Below, piece by piece: positions 45,364 to 54,737 of a stretch of 64,000 bases of DNA (the first letter of the stretch is position 1; every line of letters begins with the position of its first letter). Source of the DNA: Solibacillus sp. FSL R5-0449 (GTDB lineage: Bacteria; Bacillota; Bacilli; Bacillales_A; Planococcaceae); assembly GCF_037975215.1 (NCBI RefSeq), contig NZ_CP150239.1:2642001-2706000 (forward strand), given 5' to 3'. Under the pieces are notes generated by a model. That model searched no databases. It was given only the letters and a program-made list of their open reading frames with translations, and was not told where the DNA came from. A program made the position numbers and the translations under genes.

Positions 45364-46632
45364 TTAAAGTATTTCAAATTGCTCAATTTCACCTGTTAGC
45401 ATATCTTTCAACTCATATCGTCCGCTCTGAATTTCATTTTCTCCTAAAATAATTACTTTCCGGATTTTTTCACGATTTGCTTTTTCCATCGCTTTTCGCA
45501 ATTTCTTTCCGCTTAATTCGACTTCTACACGATTTCCTTGCTGGCGTAATTGCCATGCTAAACGCATTGCTTCTTTTTCCGTATTTAATGGAATAATAAA
45601 AATATCTACTAACGCCTCGTTGGCATGAATTTCTCTTTGCTCCATCGCTGTATAAATAACATCCAAACCAAATGAAATGCCGACAGTCGAAATTTTTTCC
45701 TCTGAACCGATCAAGCCTCCAATGGCATTATCGTACCGACCGCCGCCTCCAATACTTGATTTAATGGCACCATCTTTTAGAAACAGCTCATAAATCGTTC
45801 CTGTATAAATTTCCAGACCACGGGCTAAAAAGGGGTTAAATACACAACTCTCTCCGACATTTAAAACTTGTAAATAATCTATCAGCTCCACTAATTCTTC
45901 AAAGCCTTGCTTAATTAATTCATTCTCCATACGGTACTTCTCGAAATATGCGAGTGTCGGATTAGCGTTCAAAAATTGCTTAATCAATTCAATTGTGGAA
46001 GGTAATAGGTTCTGTTCTTCCAGTTCTTTCAGTAAAGTGATTTGATCTATTTTCTCCATCTTATCGAGTATAAGAATGACGCTGTTTAATTTTGTTTGAG
46101 GAACTTCAAAAAATTGCAGTAATCCTGCCAATAGCTTGCGGTTATTGAATTGAATCACCATTTCAATATTCAACTTGTTAAATGCATCAATTGTCATCAT
46201 CATCAGTTCAGCCTCTGCTGACTGGGACTCGATGCCAACAACATCCACATCGCATTGAGTAAACTCTCTAAACCTTCCTGCTTTTATCGGCCCATCCCGG
46301 AAGACTTTCCCGATTTCATAACGTTTAAAAGGCATTGATAATTGTGGGTTCATCGCAATCACTTTCGCAAAAGGTATCGTTAAATCATAACGGAGTGCTA
46401 AATCACGTTCCCCTCGATCTGTTAATGTGTACATTTCCTTTAAAATTTCCGCCCCACCTGCATATTTGGAAGCCATTAACTTTGTATAGTTTAATATCGG
46501 TGTCTCCAATGGCTTGCATCCATACAATATAAACGTATCTTCTAATGTGCGCCGAATGTTGCGTCTGATGACTTCCTGCGTTGGCAAATAATCCTGTGTT
46601 CCTCTTACGTTTTGATAGTCCATCTTTTTCAT
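45364..46632 (-). CDS. hisS: Histidyl-tRNA synthetase, eukaryote/archaeon-like type
   Basis: A 422-residue class II histidyl-tRNA synthetase. ATG 46632 follows AGGAGG at six bases; the open frame upstream overlaps an attenuator. The motifs are of the eukaryotic/archaeal kind: LRYDLTIPFAKVIAMN (bacterial housekeeping enzymes have LRPEGTA here), REFTQCDVDVVG (instead of a QVGVE-like string) and RGLEIYTGTIYELF. Motif 1 GTQDYLP and GGGGRYDNAIGG are present. Such a divergent enzyme next to no translation genes is most likely a second, conditionally expressed hisS. It is preceded by a leader peptide and terminator, suggesting induction when histidyl-tRNA is scarce. Confidence 0.9.
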   Translation of the reverse strand: MKKMDYQNVRGTQDYLPTQEVIRRNIRRTLEDTFILYGCKPLETPILNYTKLMASKYAGGAEILKEMYTLTDRGERDLALRYDLTIPFAKVIAMNPQLSMPFKRYEIGKVFRDGPIKAGRFREFTQCDVDVVGIESQSAEAELMMMTIDAFNKLNIEMVIQFNNRKLLAGLLQFFEVPQTKLNSVILILDKMEKIDQITLLKELEEQNLLPSTIELIKQFLNANPTLAYFEKYRMENELIKQGFEELVELIDYLQVLNVGESCVFNPFLARGLEIYTGTIYELFLKDGAIKSSIGGGGRYDNAIGGLIGSEEKISTVGISFGLDVIYTAMEQREIHANEALVDIFIIPLNTEKEAMRLAWQLRQQGNRVEVELSGKKLRKAMEKANREKIRKVIILGENEIQSGRYELKDMLTGEIEQFEIL

Positions 46633-46656
46633 ACGAATCCTCCTATTTTTGAGAAA

Positions 46657-46706
46657 TAAAAAAATCGTATAATGATAAAGCTCCAAAGCGGCTTTATTAT
46701 ACGATT
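46657..46706 (-). terminator. Attenuator (terminator) in the hisS leader
   Basis: On the minus strand AATCGTATAATAAAGC pairs with GCTTTATCATTATACGATT (three-base bulge) and is followed by seven T, ending about 15 bp before the hisS ribosome site. TAATAAAG in its 5' arm can instead pair with CTTTATTA at 46744-46751, just after the leader peptide, which would prevent the terminator. Confidence 0.82.
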
Positions 46707-46760
46707 CAATGCGAAAAAGTCTTCCTATTCATTATTAAAAATTTAATAAAGATAGCAAGA

Positions 46761-46817
46761 CTACTTAATATGAAGATGTAATTGTGCAAACTGCTGAGAA
46801 TATATGATGCCTTTCAT
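46761..46817 (-). CDS. Putative hisS leader peptide
   Basis: An 18-codon frame, MKGIIYSQQFAQLHLHIK, with GGGAG nine bases or so upstream. Two of its last five residues are His (HLH), as expected of a peptide on which ribosomes stall when charged tRNA-His is low. It sits between the promoter at 46847-46876 and the terminator in front of hisS. No T-box (AGGGTGGNACCGCG) is present. The short length makes it tentative as a gene but its place and codons are hard to explain otherwise. Confidence 0.6.
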   Translation of the reverse strand: MKGIIYSQQFAQLHLHIK

Positions 46818-46846
46818 AAAGTTCTCTCCCTTTTTTTAATTACTAC

Positions 46847-46876
46847 ACTATACCGTATGCTTCCATAATGTGTCAA
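46847..46876 (-). promoter_or_regulatory. Sigma-A promoter of hisS
   Basis: On the minus strand TTGACA at 46871-46876 and TATAGT at 46847-46852, 18 bp apart. Transcription would begin near 46840, just before the leader peptide ribosome site. Confidence 0.82.
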
Positions 46877-46914
46877 CTCTGGTTTAAGAATTTTCTATTT
46901 ATAACTGTGGGAAG

Positions 46915-47116
46915 TTCTAATATATTTTGAGATGTTCTAAAATATTTTTATTTCTTCTAATAAAGTTACGGTTTTCTAATATATTCGACTGGTGTTCTAA
47001 AAAGGGGGTGCGTTGTTCTAATATGACCGTCTGATTAGCTAATATCACTCGCACTTCTTCTAATATTCCGCAGGTTTCTTCTAATAAAAACCATCTTCAG
47101 AGAGAACTTCCTAATA
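46915..47116 (+). repeat. Phased TTCTAATA repeat array 2
   Basis: Copies start at 46915, 46935 (TTCTAAAA), 46955, 46974, 46995 (TTCTAAAA), 47016, 47037 (AGCTAATA), 47058 and 47079, with steps of 19-21 bp, plus a weak copy near 47109. Located between the divergent hisS promoter and the BMP lipoprotein gene, without overlapping either. Confidence 0.85.
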
Positions 47117-47235
47117 ATTGTTAATTATATGCAAAATTTTTTTATTTCATTTATTAAATGACAAGTATACGTTAAAATTGTAAATGTTGGAGGTCGAACT
47201 TCTACATAATGTATTTATTGTAAAGGACTGATGGA

Positions 47236-48210
47236 ATGAAAAGAAGATGGTTGTTTTTTATAAGTCTTCTCGTTGTAGTCGTGCTCTCTGCCTGCTCACA
47301 GAAGTCAGAGGAAGAGACAAAGGAACGGGTGAAAATTGGTGTCATGCTGTCAGATGCAGGACTTGGCGATCAGTCGTTTTCAGATCTTGCTTTTGAAGGT
47401 CTTGAGAAAGCACGCGATGAACTAGATATTACGTTTGATTACCGTGAACTTGAATTTACCGGTACATATAAGCAAGGATTGGAAGAACTCGTTGCGGAAG
47501 GACAGGATCTGATTATTGGGATCGGGTTTACAGTCCAGGAGGATATGGAAGCAGTAGCTGCTGCTAATCCGGACGAGCAATTTATATTAATCGACGCAGT
47601 GTCTGACCTGCCGAATGTTCACAATATAACTTTTAAAGAAGATGAAGGTTCCTATCTGCTAGGGGCACTCGCTGCGATGAAAACAGATAGTAATACAATC
47701 GGATTTATCGGTGGTGTTAAAAATGAAGTAATCGAGCGTTTTGAAACCGGATTTAAAGCAGGTGCCAAACAAGTAAAACCTGACATAGAAGTGTTATCCG
47801 AATATGCAGGTGATTTCGGGGATGATCAGCTAGGTGCTTCGATTGCCCGCGATATGATTGAGCAAGGTGCGGATTATATTTATCCTGCTGCCGGTTTTAC
47901 AGGGGTCGGCTCTATTTTGGCGGCACAGGAAGCCGGTGTACATGCATTCGGTGTGGACAGCGATCAGTTTTTCCTTGCTGAGGATACGATTGTTTCTTCG
48001 ATGCTAAAACAGGTGGATACTGCTGTTTATGAGGCAATTAAAGAAATCGCGGAAACAGGGACACTTTCGGAAAAAGATAAAGTGCTTGGCATTAAAGAAA
48101 ATGGTGTAAGTCTTGCACCAATCCGTGTTGTGAATTTAACTGCACAGGAACAAAAGCAAATTGAACAGTTACAGCAGGAGCTTGCGGACGGTCAAGTGAC
48201 GATTAAGTAG
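47236..48210 (+). CDS. BMP family ABC substrate-binding lipoprotein
   Basis: A 324-residue lipoprotein, lipobox LSAC with Cys20, then the basic membrane protein (BMP/PnrA/Med) fold: [59 protein letters not shown]. PnrA-type members bind purine nucleosides for an ABC importer; Med-type members have other roles. No ABC transporter genes are adjacent. Instead a chemoreceptor gene begins 19 bp downstream, so this lipoprotein may present its ligand to that receptor. Ligand unknown. Confidence 0.87.
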   Translation: MKRRWLFFISLLVVVVLSACSQKSEEETKERVKIGVMLSDAGLGDQSFSDLAFEGLEKARDELDITFDYRELEFTGTYKQGLEELVAEGQDLIIGIGFTVQEDMEAVAAANPDEQFILIDAVSDLPNVHNITFKEDEGSYLLGALAAMKTDSNTIGFIGGVKNEVIERFETGFKAGAKQVKPDIEVLSEYAGDFGDDQLGASIARDMIEQGADYIYPAAGFTGVGSILAAQEAGVHAFGVDSDQFFLAEDTIVSSMLKQVDTAVYEAIKEIAETGTLSEKDKVLGIKENGVSLAPIRVVNLTAQEQKQIEQLQQELADGQVTIK

Positions 48211-48229
48211 AAGAAAGGATCGTACAACA

Positions 48230-49879
48230 GTGAAATTAAAACAGAAAATATTAACGTTGGCATTGGTACCGCTGCTACTGGCTGTCTGTATTATCGGCTA
48301 TAATATTAGCCAGCTTATGAGCCTGAACGCATCAACGGAAGAAGTCGTGGATTCCTTAGTTGCCGTTGAGGAATTAAACAGCTCGGTTCAAAGCCTGCAA
48401 AAATCATTGAGCGTCTATTCGATCAATGTATCCGAGAACAACAAATATAATATCGAAACGGATTTAGCGAGAACTGAAGAAGTTTATAACAATCTGAAAG
48501 GCAGTTTTTCAACAGAACGCCAACGTCAAATTAGTGGACAGTTTGAAGAAAAGTTCGCAAAAATTTCCGAAGCGACTGCCGCTTCCCTACAGGAAACAAA
48601 TGTCGCGGAAATTAAGCGTCAATCCCAGCGTACGCGAGGAATCGTCAATGATGTAATCGAGCTGAAACGCGATGTGAGTGCAAACTATACGGCGATGCAG
48701 CAAGAGCTTGGCAATAAAATAAATGCGATTACATGGATTTCCATTATTTCTGCTATCGTGCTTATTATCGTAAGTGTCGTGTCGGCACTGTATTTCACAA
48801 ACAGAATTGTTGGCCGCATCGGTCGATTAACGACAGGCGCCAAAGAAATTGCTGCTGGGAATTTAAATGTGCAGTTTGAAGATCAGGAGGCTGATGATGA
48901 AGTTGGTGAACTGCAAACTTCATTCCGCCAAATGACAGGCAACTTAAAGGAAATCATTACGCATGTATCGGACAGTTCAGATCAGGTTGCAGCATCTGCC
49001 GAGGAGCTGATGGCCAGTGCCGATGAAACAATGCTTGGTACGGAACTGATTTCCACTTCCATTCAAAATGTATCGGACGCAGCGGACAAGCAAAAAGAAA
49101 TGTCGAGCTCCTCTGCCGCCTTTGCACAGAAAGTACTGGAAGAAGCTGAAGAAATTGCGAATCAGGCAACTCAGGCGACCGCATTGTCTATTTCAACTAA
49201 TGAAAAAATTGAGAAAGGTTCGGTGTATGTAGAAAACACCGTATCTCAAATGAACCTCATTCAGTCGACAGTAGAAGAAACAGCGGATTCGTTAACACTT
49301 CTTGCTAGCCGTACGACTGAAATCGTAAATATTTTAAAGCTTGTACAGGATATTTCCGATCAGACGAACCTGCTTGCACTGAATGCTGCAATTGAAGCAG
49401 CGCGTGCGGGTGAAGCTGGTAAAGGCTTTGCTGTTGTGGCGGATGAAGTGAAGAAATTATCCGAGCAGACGAAGCAGTCCGTATCCGATATTTCGCGTAT
49501 TGCTGCTGAAATTGAAAATGATACGACGACAACCGTTTCATCGATCCAGCAAGTGAAAGAACGCGTCAATGCCGGGATTACAATTTCGCATGATACGAAG
49601 GCAACGTTTGACGAGATTCTTGCTATTATTGGGCAAGTACAAAATCAGGTAAATGAAATTACCGCTGTATCTGACAGCATCCATTCGAAAATGGAATCGG
49701 TGTCAGAGCAGTCACTGCAAATGGCTGCGGTTTCCGAAACTACTGCAGACAATGCTGTGTCGGTAGCATCCGCTTCTGAGGAGCAGCTTGCTTCGATGTC
49801 GGAAGTGAATACTGCAGCCGGTTCCCTTGCTCATCTAGCTGAAGAGCTGCAAGGTATTGTGGCGAAGTTTAGAACTTAA
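48230..49879 (+). CDS. Methyl-accepting chemotaxis protein
   Basis: A 549-residue chemoreceptor: membrane segment 8-28, a four-helix sensor outside (30-160), second segment 163-190, HAMP (190-245) and the cytoplasmic signalling helix bundle with the conserved tip [23 protein letters not shown] start at 48230 follows GAAAGGATCG. It forms a probable operon with the preceding BMP lipoprotein (19-bp gap). It would control CheA and so swimming direction. The sensor ligand could be the lipoprotein in its bound form. Confidence 0.92.
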   Translation: MKLKQKILTLALVPLLLAVCIIGYNISQLMSLNASTEEVVDSLVAVEELNSSVQSLQKSLSVYSINVSENNKYNIETDLARTEEVYNNLKGSFSTERQRQISGQFEEKFAKISEATAASLQETNVAEIKRQSQRTRGIVNDVIELKRDVSANYTAMQQELGNKINAITWISIISAIVLIIVSVVSALYFTNRIVGRIGRLTTGAKEIAAGNLNVQFEDQEADDEVGELQTSFRQMTGNLKEIITHVSDSSDQVAASAEELMASADETMLGTELISTSIQNVSDAADKQKEMSSSSAAFAQKVLEEAEEIANQATQATALSISTNEKIEKGSVYVENTVSQMNLIQSTVEETADSLTLLASRTTEIVNILKLVQDISDQTNLLALNAAIEAARAGEAGKGFAVVADEVKKLSEQTKQSVSDISRIAAEIENDTTTTVSSIQQVKERVNAGITISHDTKATFDEILAIIGQVQNQVNEITAVSDSIHSKMESVSEQSLQMAAVSETTADNAVSVASASEEQLASMSEVNTAAGSLAHLAEELQGIVAKFRT

Positions 49880-49892
49880 TATTATGTTCCAA

Positions 49893-49925
49893 CCGAAATC
49901 CTTTAATAGGGTTTCGGTTTTTTTA
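49893..49925 (+). terminator. Terminator of the BMP-chemoreceptor operon
   Basis: CCGAAATCC/GGGTTTCGG stem, 7-base loop and a T run, 13 bp after the stop codon. Confidence 0.9.
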
Positions 49926-49951
49926 TTGGGTTGGGGTGGATGGGCTGGGTT

Positions 49952-50412
49952 TATTAGAAGAATTGATACCGATATTGGAAGTCCGCGGAGGGTATTAGAA
50001 CATCTGTTAAGTTTATTAGAAGAGTTATATAAACGGGCTTCGAGTATGGCGAAGTTTCTTTATTTTACGAGTTGCGGGATACGGTTTCATGTTTTATTAG
50101 AAGAGTTGAATCTGATATTAGAAGATCACGAGTGGTTATTAGAACATCTGTTAAGTTTATTAGAAGTTATCTTTAAACGTGTTTAAAGTATAGGGTTGTT
50201 TTGCTTATGTAGCGAGTTGCGGGGTACGGTTTCATGTTTTATTAGAAGAGTTGAACCTGATATTAGAAGATCACGAGTCGTTATTAGAACATACATCGCC
50301 TTTATTAGCACATCTCGGATACTTATTAGAACAACCGGCACTTATATTAGAACATCGGACTTTTATTAGAAAACTTTTCGATATATTAGAACATCCCCAC
50401 AATTTATTAGAA
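49952..50412 (-). repeat. Phased TTCTAATA repeat array 3 (complement strand)
   Basis: Seventeen copies of TATTAGAA starting at 49952, 49973 (TATTGGAA), 49993, 50014, 50095, 50116, 50137, 50158, 50240, 50261, 50282, 50303 (TATTAGCA), 50324, 50345, 50364, 50384 and 50405. Most steps are 21 bp; two gaps of 81 and 82 bp. The segment at 49993-50136 is repeated with changes at 50137-50281, a tandem duplication of about 145 bp. It fills the gap between two chemoreceptor genes. Open frames in it encode LLEHxxx heptads, a by-product of the 21-bp step. Confidence 0.9.
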
Positions 50413-50620
50413 AAACCAACCTCAGCAATTCGATTCCATAAACAGAAATGTTATATGACAAAATATCCTGCTTAAACCATAATAAATTTTACTTAACTCC
50501 CAAACTTCATTTTTAGTCTAAATTACTACATACTCCCCTAAAAATTAGCCTTAATTACTTTAAATTTAAACCGAAGTTATAGATATATTTTAACTATGAC
50601 ATTCGGAGGAAAATTAAATT

Positions 50621-52306
50621 ATGAAAATTGGAAAGAAATTGTTCGGGAGCTTTGGTATCGTTGTTTTGATTCTTATTTTTCTCTCAGCTTTTTCTGTCAT
50701 GAAAATGACTGAAATTGATGAGGATTATTCGTTCGTAATAGAAGATCGAGTATATAAAGTAACGGAACTTTCGGTAATTCAAAATGCAACATCATTACAA
50801 GGGCTGTATGTCCGCTCTTATGTTTTACGCCAGGACCCAGCTGATTTAGAAAGCCTTACTACTCAAAGAGAGACGATTTCAAATACAGTCAGCGCCATCG
50901 AAGGATTATTCAAAACCGCTGAAATGCAGGAACAAATCGCTACTCTAAAAGAAAATGAAGTTTTATATAATGATTATGTATCTCAAATTATTGACTATGT
51001 GGATAGCGATGAGATCGAAAAAGCCACTAATATGCTATTTGAGTTTGCTGTACCAACAAACCGCAATATCCTGCAAACTATCAACAATATGGTTGATTTT
51101 CAAAAGGAACAAATGAATACGACAAGTGATGAAACTACAGCAAGTGCAGGTATCAGTAAAACGATGATGATTACGATTTCCGTAATTGGTGTTTTACTTG
51201 CATCATGCTTAGGCTTTTTTATTACCATCAGCATTACCCGCCCGTTACGCAGATTAACAAATGCGGCAAATGTAATTGCAAACGGCGATTTACGCGAGGA
51301 AGATATTCATGTCAAATCAAAAGATGAGATTAAGGAGCTTGCGACTGCCTTTAATGCAATGAAAGCCAGCCTTTCCAACTTAATCAATAATGTATCGCTG
51401 AATGTTTCTAGTGCAACAGCAGCTTCCGAACAGCTGGCGAGCAGTACCGATGAAGTGTCGGTTACTTCCGCTGATATTGCTAAACGTGTGGAAACCGTTG
51501 CTGAAGGCGGTAGTCATGCTGCAGCAATCGGAAATGATTGTGCAATCGCAATGGATGAAACAGCTCAAGGTGTAAGCCGAATCGCTGAAGCCGCGCAAGT
51601 ATTGAACTCACATGCAATGGATATGCAGACAATCGCAGGAGAAGGCGGTCACACGCTACACACAGCTGAACAGCAAATGTCAGTCATTCAGCAGTCTTCT
51701 TATGAAACAAAAGAAAAAATTAAGCAGCTGAGCAGACAATCTGCCGAAATCGAAAACATTACGAAAGTGATTACGGATATTACAGACCAGACAAACCTGC
51801 TTGCTCTTAATGCGGCAATTGAAGCGGCCCGTGCCGGAGAACATGGTAAAGGGTTTGCCGTTGTCGCTGACGAAGTGCGCAAACTGGCTGAGCAGTCGAA
51901 AAACTCGGCATCACAAATTGCCGGCTTAACATCGACGATTCAGGAAGATACGAGAGAAGTTGAAGAAAGCGTCAATGCAACGGTTCAAAATGTCGATCAA
52001 GGTGTTATTTACTTACAAAATGCGCAAGTTTCATTTAATCATATTGTCGGGTCGATTACAGAGATGACTGCTCAAATTCAGGAAGTATCTGCATCGTCCG
52101 AACAAATTTCCGCAAGTACTGAGGAAGTTGCGGCATCTGTTGCTGAGATGGCCCATGCAGCTAACAGTGCTGCAGGTGAAGTTGGTATTGTCCTATCGGC
52201 AGTTGAAGAACAAACTGCTACAATGCAGGAAATTAACGATGTCGCTCAATCATTGAGCGAAGGCGCTGTCGGTATTCAAGAACAAATCAATCAGTTTAAA
52301 GTGTAG
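50621..52306 (+). CDS. Methyl-accepting chemotaxis protein (4HB sensor)
   Basis: A 561-residue chemoreceptor with a membrane segment at 8-28, a four-helix-bundle sensor (30-185), a second segment near 187-207, HAMP (208-262) and the signalling domain with the tip [26 protein letters not shown] precedes ATG. Similar in length but clearly divergent in the sensor from the receptor at 48230. Single gene with a terminator. Ligand unknown. Confidence 0.92.
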   Translation: MKIGKKLFGSFGIVVLILIFLSAFSVMKMTEIDEDYSFVIEDRVYKVTELSVIQNATSLQGLYVRSYVLRQDPADLESLTTQRETISNTVSAIEGLFKTAEMQEQIATLKENEVLYNDYVSQIIDYVDSDEIEKATNMLFEFAVPTNRNILQTINNMVDFQKEQMNTTSDETTASAGISKTMMITISVIGVLLASCLGFFITISITRPLRRLTNAANVIANGDLREEDIHVKSKDEIKELATAFNAMKASLSNLINNVSLNVSSATAASEQLASSTDEVSVTSADIAKRVETVAEGGSHAAAIGNDCAIAMDETAQGVSRIAEAAQVLNSHAMDMQTIAGEGGHTLHTAEQQMSVIQQSSYETKEKIKQLSRQSAEIENITKVITDITDQTNLLALNAAIEAARAGEHGKGFAVVADEVRKLAEQSKNSASQIAGLTSTIQEDTREVEESVNATVQNVDQGVIYLQNAQVSFNHIVGSITEMTAQIQEVSASSEQISASTEEVAASVAEMAHAANSAAGEVGIVLSAVEEQTATMQEINDVAQSLSEGAVGIQEQINQFKV

Positions 52307-52317
52307 AAAACGTGAAA

Positions 52318-52353
52318 AACGCAAAAGCTGGAACATCAGCTTTTGCGTTTATT
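52318..52353 (+). terminator. Terminator of the second chemoreceptor gene
   Basis: Perfect 13-bp stem AACGCAAAAGCTG/CAGCTTTTGCGTT with a 6-base loop. Confidence 0.9.
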
Positions 52354-52390
52354 TGTAGTGTTAGATACTGCTATCCTTCAATCCAACGAA

Positions 52391-52696
52391 TTAATCTGCT
52401 TGTACCATTTTCACTAGCACACTAGCTAATGATTTCTTTTCGCTTTCATCTGCTACTTTCCATAATTCCTGTAGCACTTTCTCTTCACTGTTTCGAGGTT
52501 CTTCGTTTTTAGCTAAATGATCCGCTACAAACTTTGCACCTTTAGCCAACATATCATCGCTCAAACCAAGTCGTTCACCTTTAGCAAGCTGGTCGTTCAA
52601 ATAACTTTTGAACGTTGAAAAGCTTTCTAAAATCTGATCCTTTTTTTCAGGAGATAATTCTTCAAGTTTCTTGTTGATGTTATTCATTTCACTCAT
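52391..52696 (-). CDS. DUF3243 protein (YmfJ type)
   Basis: A 101-residue small helical protein with the DUF3243 pattern: FSTFKSYLNDQLAKGERLG, AKFVADHLAKNEEPRNSEEK and VLQELWKVADESEKKSLASV. AGGAGGAATTACAAA precedes ATG. The family is widespread in Bacillales; its function is not known. Single gene, no membrane segments. Confidence 0.85.
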   Translation of the reverse strand: MSEMNNINKKLEELSPEKKDQILESFSTFKSYLNDQLAKGERLGLSDDMLAKGAKFVADHLAKNEEPRNSEEKVLQELWKVADESEKKSLASVLVKMVQAD

Positions 52697-52798
52697 TTTG
52701 TAATTCCTCCTAGATTGTGTTTTGGCGTTCCCCTAACAATTACCCGCCTCATACATAATTAAACTTTCTTTCAAAAAAGTCTTTGGACTACTTCTAGA

Positions 52799-52843
52799 AA
52801 AAAGGGCATTGCTTCACCTATACAATTCAGGTGAGCAGTGCCC
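52799..52843 (-). terminator. Terminator of the BCCT transporter gene
   Basis: On the minus strand GGGCACTGCTCACCT/AGGTGAAGCAATGCCC with six T, just after the stop codon of the transporter. Confidence 0.9.
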
Positions 52844-52853
52844 GGTCTGTCAT

Positions 52854-54422
52854 TTATTTTTTTAATTTAGTTTCGCTTTCAGTTTTTTCAATATGCTCCA
52901 TAATCCGTTTATGACGACGGACATCCCGCTTCGTAATAGGAATAATTTCATGTCGGATCATTTTAAAGAAGGAGACAATGAGTAAGAGCATGACGACTGT
53001 AAAAGGAAGTGCTGATATAAGTGAAGCCGTTTGCAATGCTTCAAGTCCGCCTGAAAACAATAGTACACTTGCAATCGCAGCGATTAATACACCCCATATT
53101 ACTTTTAATCTGTTATGAGGGTTCAATGTCCCTTTATCCGTCATACTTGCCATAATAAATGTGGCTGTGTCGCCTGAAGTAATAAGGAAAATGACAATTA
53201 ACACAATCCCTAAAATAGAAGCGATCGTTGTTAACGGAAGCTGTTCCAACATCAGGAACAAGGCGACAGTCAAATCAGTATTAACGGCTTCGGCGATTGT
53301 TGTGCCTTTGTTCAGATCAAAGTAAAGTGCTGAACCGCCAAATACCGCGATCCAGAAACAAGAAATTACCGGTGGAATGATTAAAACCCCTACGATAAAT
53401 TCACGGATGGTACGTCCTCTCGATACGCGCGCTACGAAAGACCCGACAAATGGTGACCAGGCAATCGCCCACGCCCAATAGAAAATTGTCCAGTCCTTTA
53501 CCCACGTTCCCCCGGCATACGGCTGCAAACGTAAGCTGTACTGGACGAAATTCGTAATATAATCACTGATCGCTAAAACGAAAGTTTCCATGATGAAAAC
53601 TGTAGGGCCTGTAACAAAAACAAATAACAGTAAGATTATGGCTAAGTACATATTTACATTACTTAATATACGAATCCCCTTTTGTAGGCCACTTATGGAA
53701 GATGCCATATATCCAATGAAAACTACAGCTATGATTGCTAACTGTACCCAAATTGAAATCGGTGTGTTAAAGACGGCATTTAGACCACCGTTCGTTTGCA
53801 AAACACCTAAGCCGATTGATGTGGCAACACCCATTACAGTAGCAATAACAGCCAAAATATCTACCGTATTTTTAATGCCGCGATTTGTTCCTGTGACAGG
53901 CTCTAACGCCGTAGATATTAATAAATCCCTTTTTTTGTTGAACTGCATATAGGCCATAACTAAACCGATAATCGCAAATACTGACCATTGGCTAATTCCC
54001 CAGTGGAAAAAAGCATAACCCATTGCGAGACGGGCAGCATCTGTTGTTTGCGCTTGAACATCGTTAAACGGTGTTTTAAAATAATGACTCATCGGTTCGG
54101 CAACACCCCAGAAAACTAATCCGATACCTAGACCTGCCGCAAACAGTAGCGCAATCCATGTATGGAACTTAAATTCCGGTCTTGCATCTTTTCCGCCTAG
54201 ACGAATTTTCCCGAACTTGGAGATTGCCAGTACTAAAAGAAAGACAATAATAATAAATACGGACAGCAAGTAAAACCATCCAAAATAGTCGGTTGTTAAA
54301 TTAAATAAATATGTAGCAATATTACTAAAGGCATCGGGTGCCACACTCCCAAAAATAACACAAATTAAAATAAATGCTGCTGATACTGTAAATACAGTAT
54401 TCGAAAAATATTTCCCTTTCAT
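52854..54422 (-). CDS. BCCT family glycine betaine/choline transporter (OpuD type)
   Basis: A 522-residue BCCT transporter with twelve membrane segments. Signature: TIFYWAWAIAWSPFVGSFVA in the substrate site with its tryptophans, followed by RVSRGRTIREFIVGVL; also HTWIALLFAAGLGIGLVFWG. BCCT proteins import betaine, choline or carnitine with Na+ as osmoprotectants. AAGAGGTGAAC lies before ATG. Single gene. The exact compatible solute cannot be read from sequence. Confidence 0.92.
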   Translation of the reverse strand: MKGKYFSNTVFTVSAAFILICVIFGSVAPDAFSNIATYLFNLTTDYFGWFYLLSVFIIIVFLLVLAISKFGKIRLGGKDARPEFKFHTWIALLFAAGLGIGLVFWGVAEPMSHYFKTPFNDVQAQTTDAARLAMGYAFFHWGISQWSVFAIIGLVMAYMQFNKKRDLLISTALEPVTGTNRGIKNTVDILAVIATVMGVATSIGLGVLQTNGGLNAVFNTPISIWVQLAIIAVVFIGYMASSISGLQKGIRILSNVNMYLAIILLLFVFVTGPTVFIMETFVLAISDYITNFVQYSLRLQPYAGGTWVKDWTIFYWAWAIAWSPFVGSFVARVSRGRTIREFIVGVLIIPPVISCFWIAVFGGSALYFDLNKGTTIAEAVNTDLTVALFLMLEQLPLTTIASILGIVLIVIFLITSGDTATFIMASMTDKGTLNPHNRLKVIWGVLIAAIASVLLFSGGLEALQTASLISALPFTVVMLLLIVSFFKMIRHEIIPITKRDVRRHKRIMEHIEKTESETKLKK

Positions 54423-54630
54423 ATGTTCACCTCTTTAAGTACATTGAAGAGAAGATACCCATATTATTCTATTTTTAAACATCCTTACTATGAATGTTAC
54501 TATCTCTCTATAACTATTTTGGCGGTATACGTTGGATTTACTACTAATTTTTATTATTTTCTAAAATACTATTGCAACGCATTCGAATATAATATTTTTC
54601 GCATGACCGTTCATCAGAGCTAAGGGGGGT

Positions 54631-54677
54631 TATTAGAACTTCCGAGTTTTATTAGAAGAATTTTTGTGATATTAGAA
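54631..54677 (-). repeat. Phased TTCTAATA repeat array 4 (complement strand, short)
   Basis: Three copies of TATTAGAA start at 54631, 54650 and 54670 (steps 19 and 20). Located between two leftward genes, upstream of the BCCT gene. The smallest of the four arrays. Confidence 0.78.
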
Positions 54678-54693
54678 CATCAGAGAGAACTTT

Positions 54694-54726
54694 AAAATAA
54701 GACTGCAAGGAATCCTCCCCACAGTC
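54694..54726 (-). terminator. Terminator of the LprI-HK-RR-lipoprotein operon
   Basis: On the minus strand GACTG/CAGTC stem (GACTGT, loop with GGGGAGGATTCC, then CAGTC) followed by TTATTTT, ten bases or so after the LprI-like stop. Weaker than the others. Confidence 0.6.
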
Positions 54727-54737
54727 TCGTTCATTTT

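Noticed and set aside
46640-46880. T-box riboswitch upstream of hisS
   Set aside because: No AGGGTGGNACCGCG-like sequence or stem I specifier layout is visible; the peptide attenuator fits better.
18939-50102. Apparent similarity between the 73-bp gaps in arrays 1 and 3 (shared AATAAAG and nearby bases)
   Set aside because: The shared word lies at different distances from the flanking 8-mers in the two arrays, so the match is not in register and may be chance.
49857-50475. Open frames of 109 and 74 codons with LLEH-type heptads
   Set aside because: They result from the 21-bp repeat step. No suitable ribosome sites, and steps of 19, 20 and 22 bp in the same family break the frame, so a protein is unlikely.
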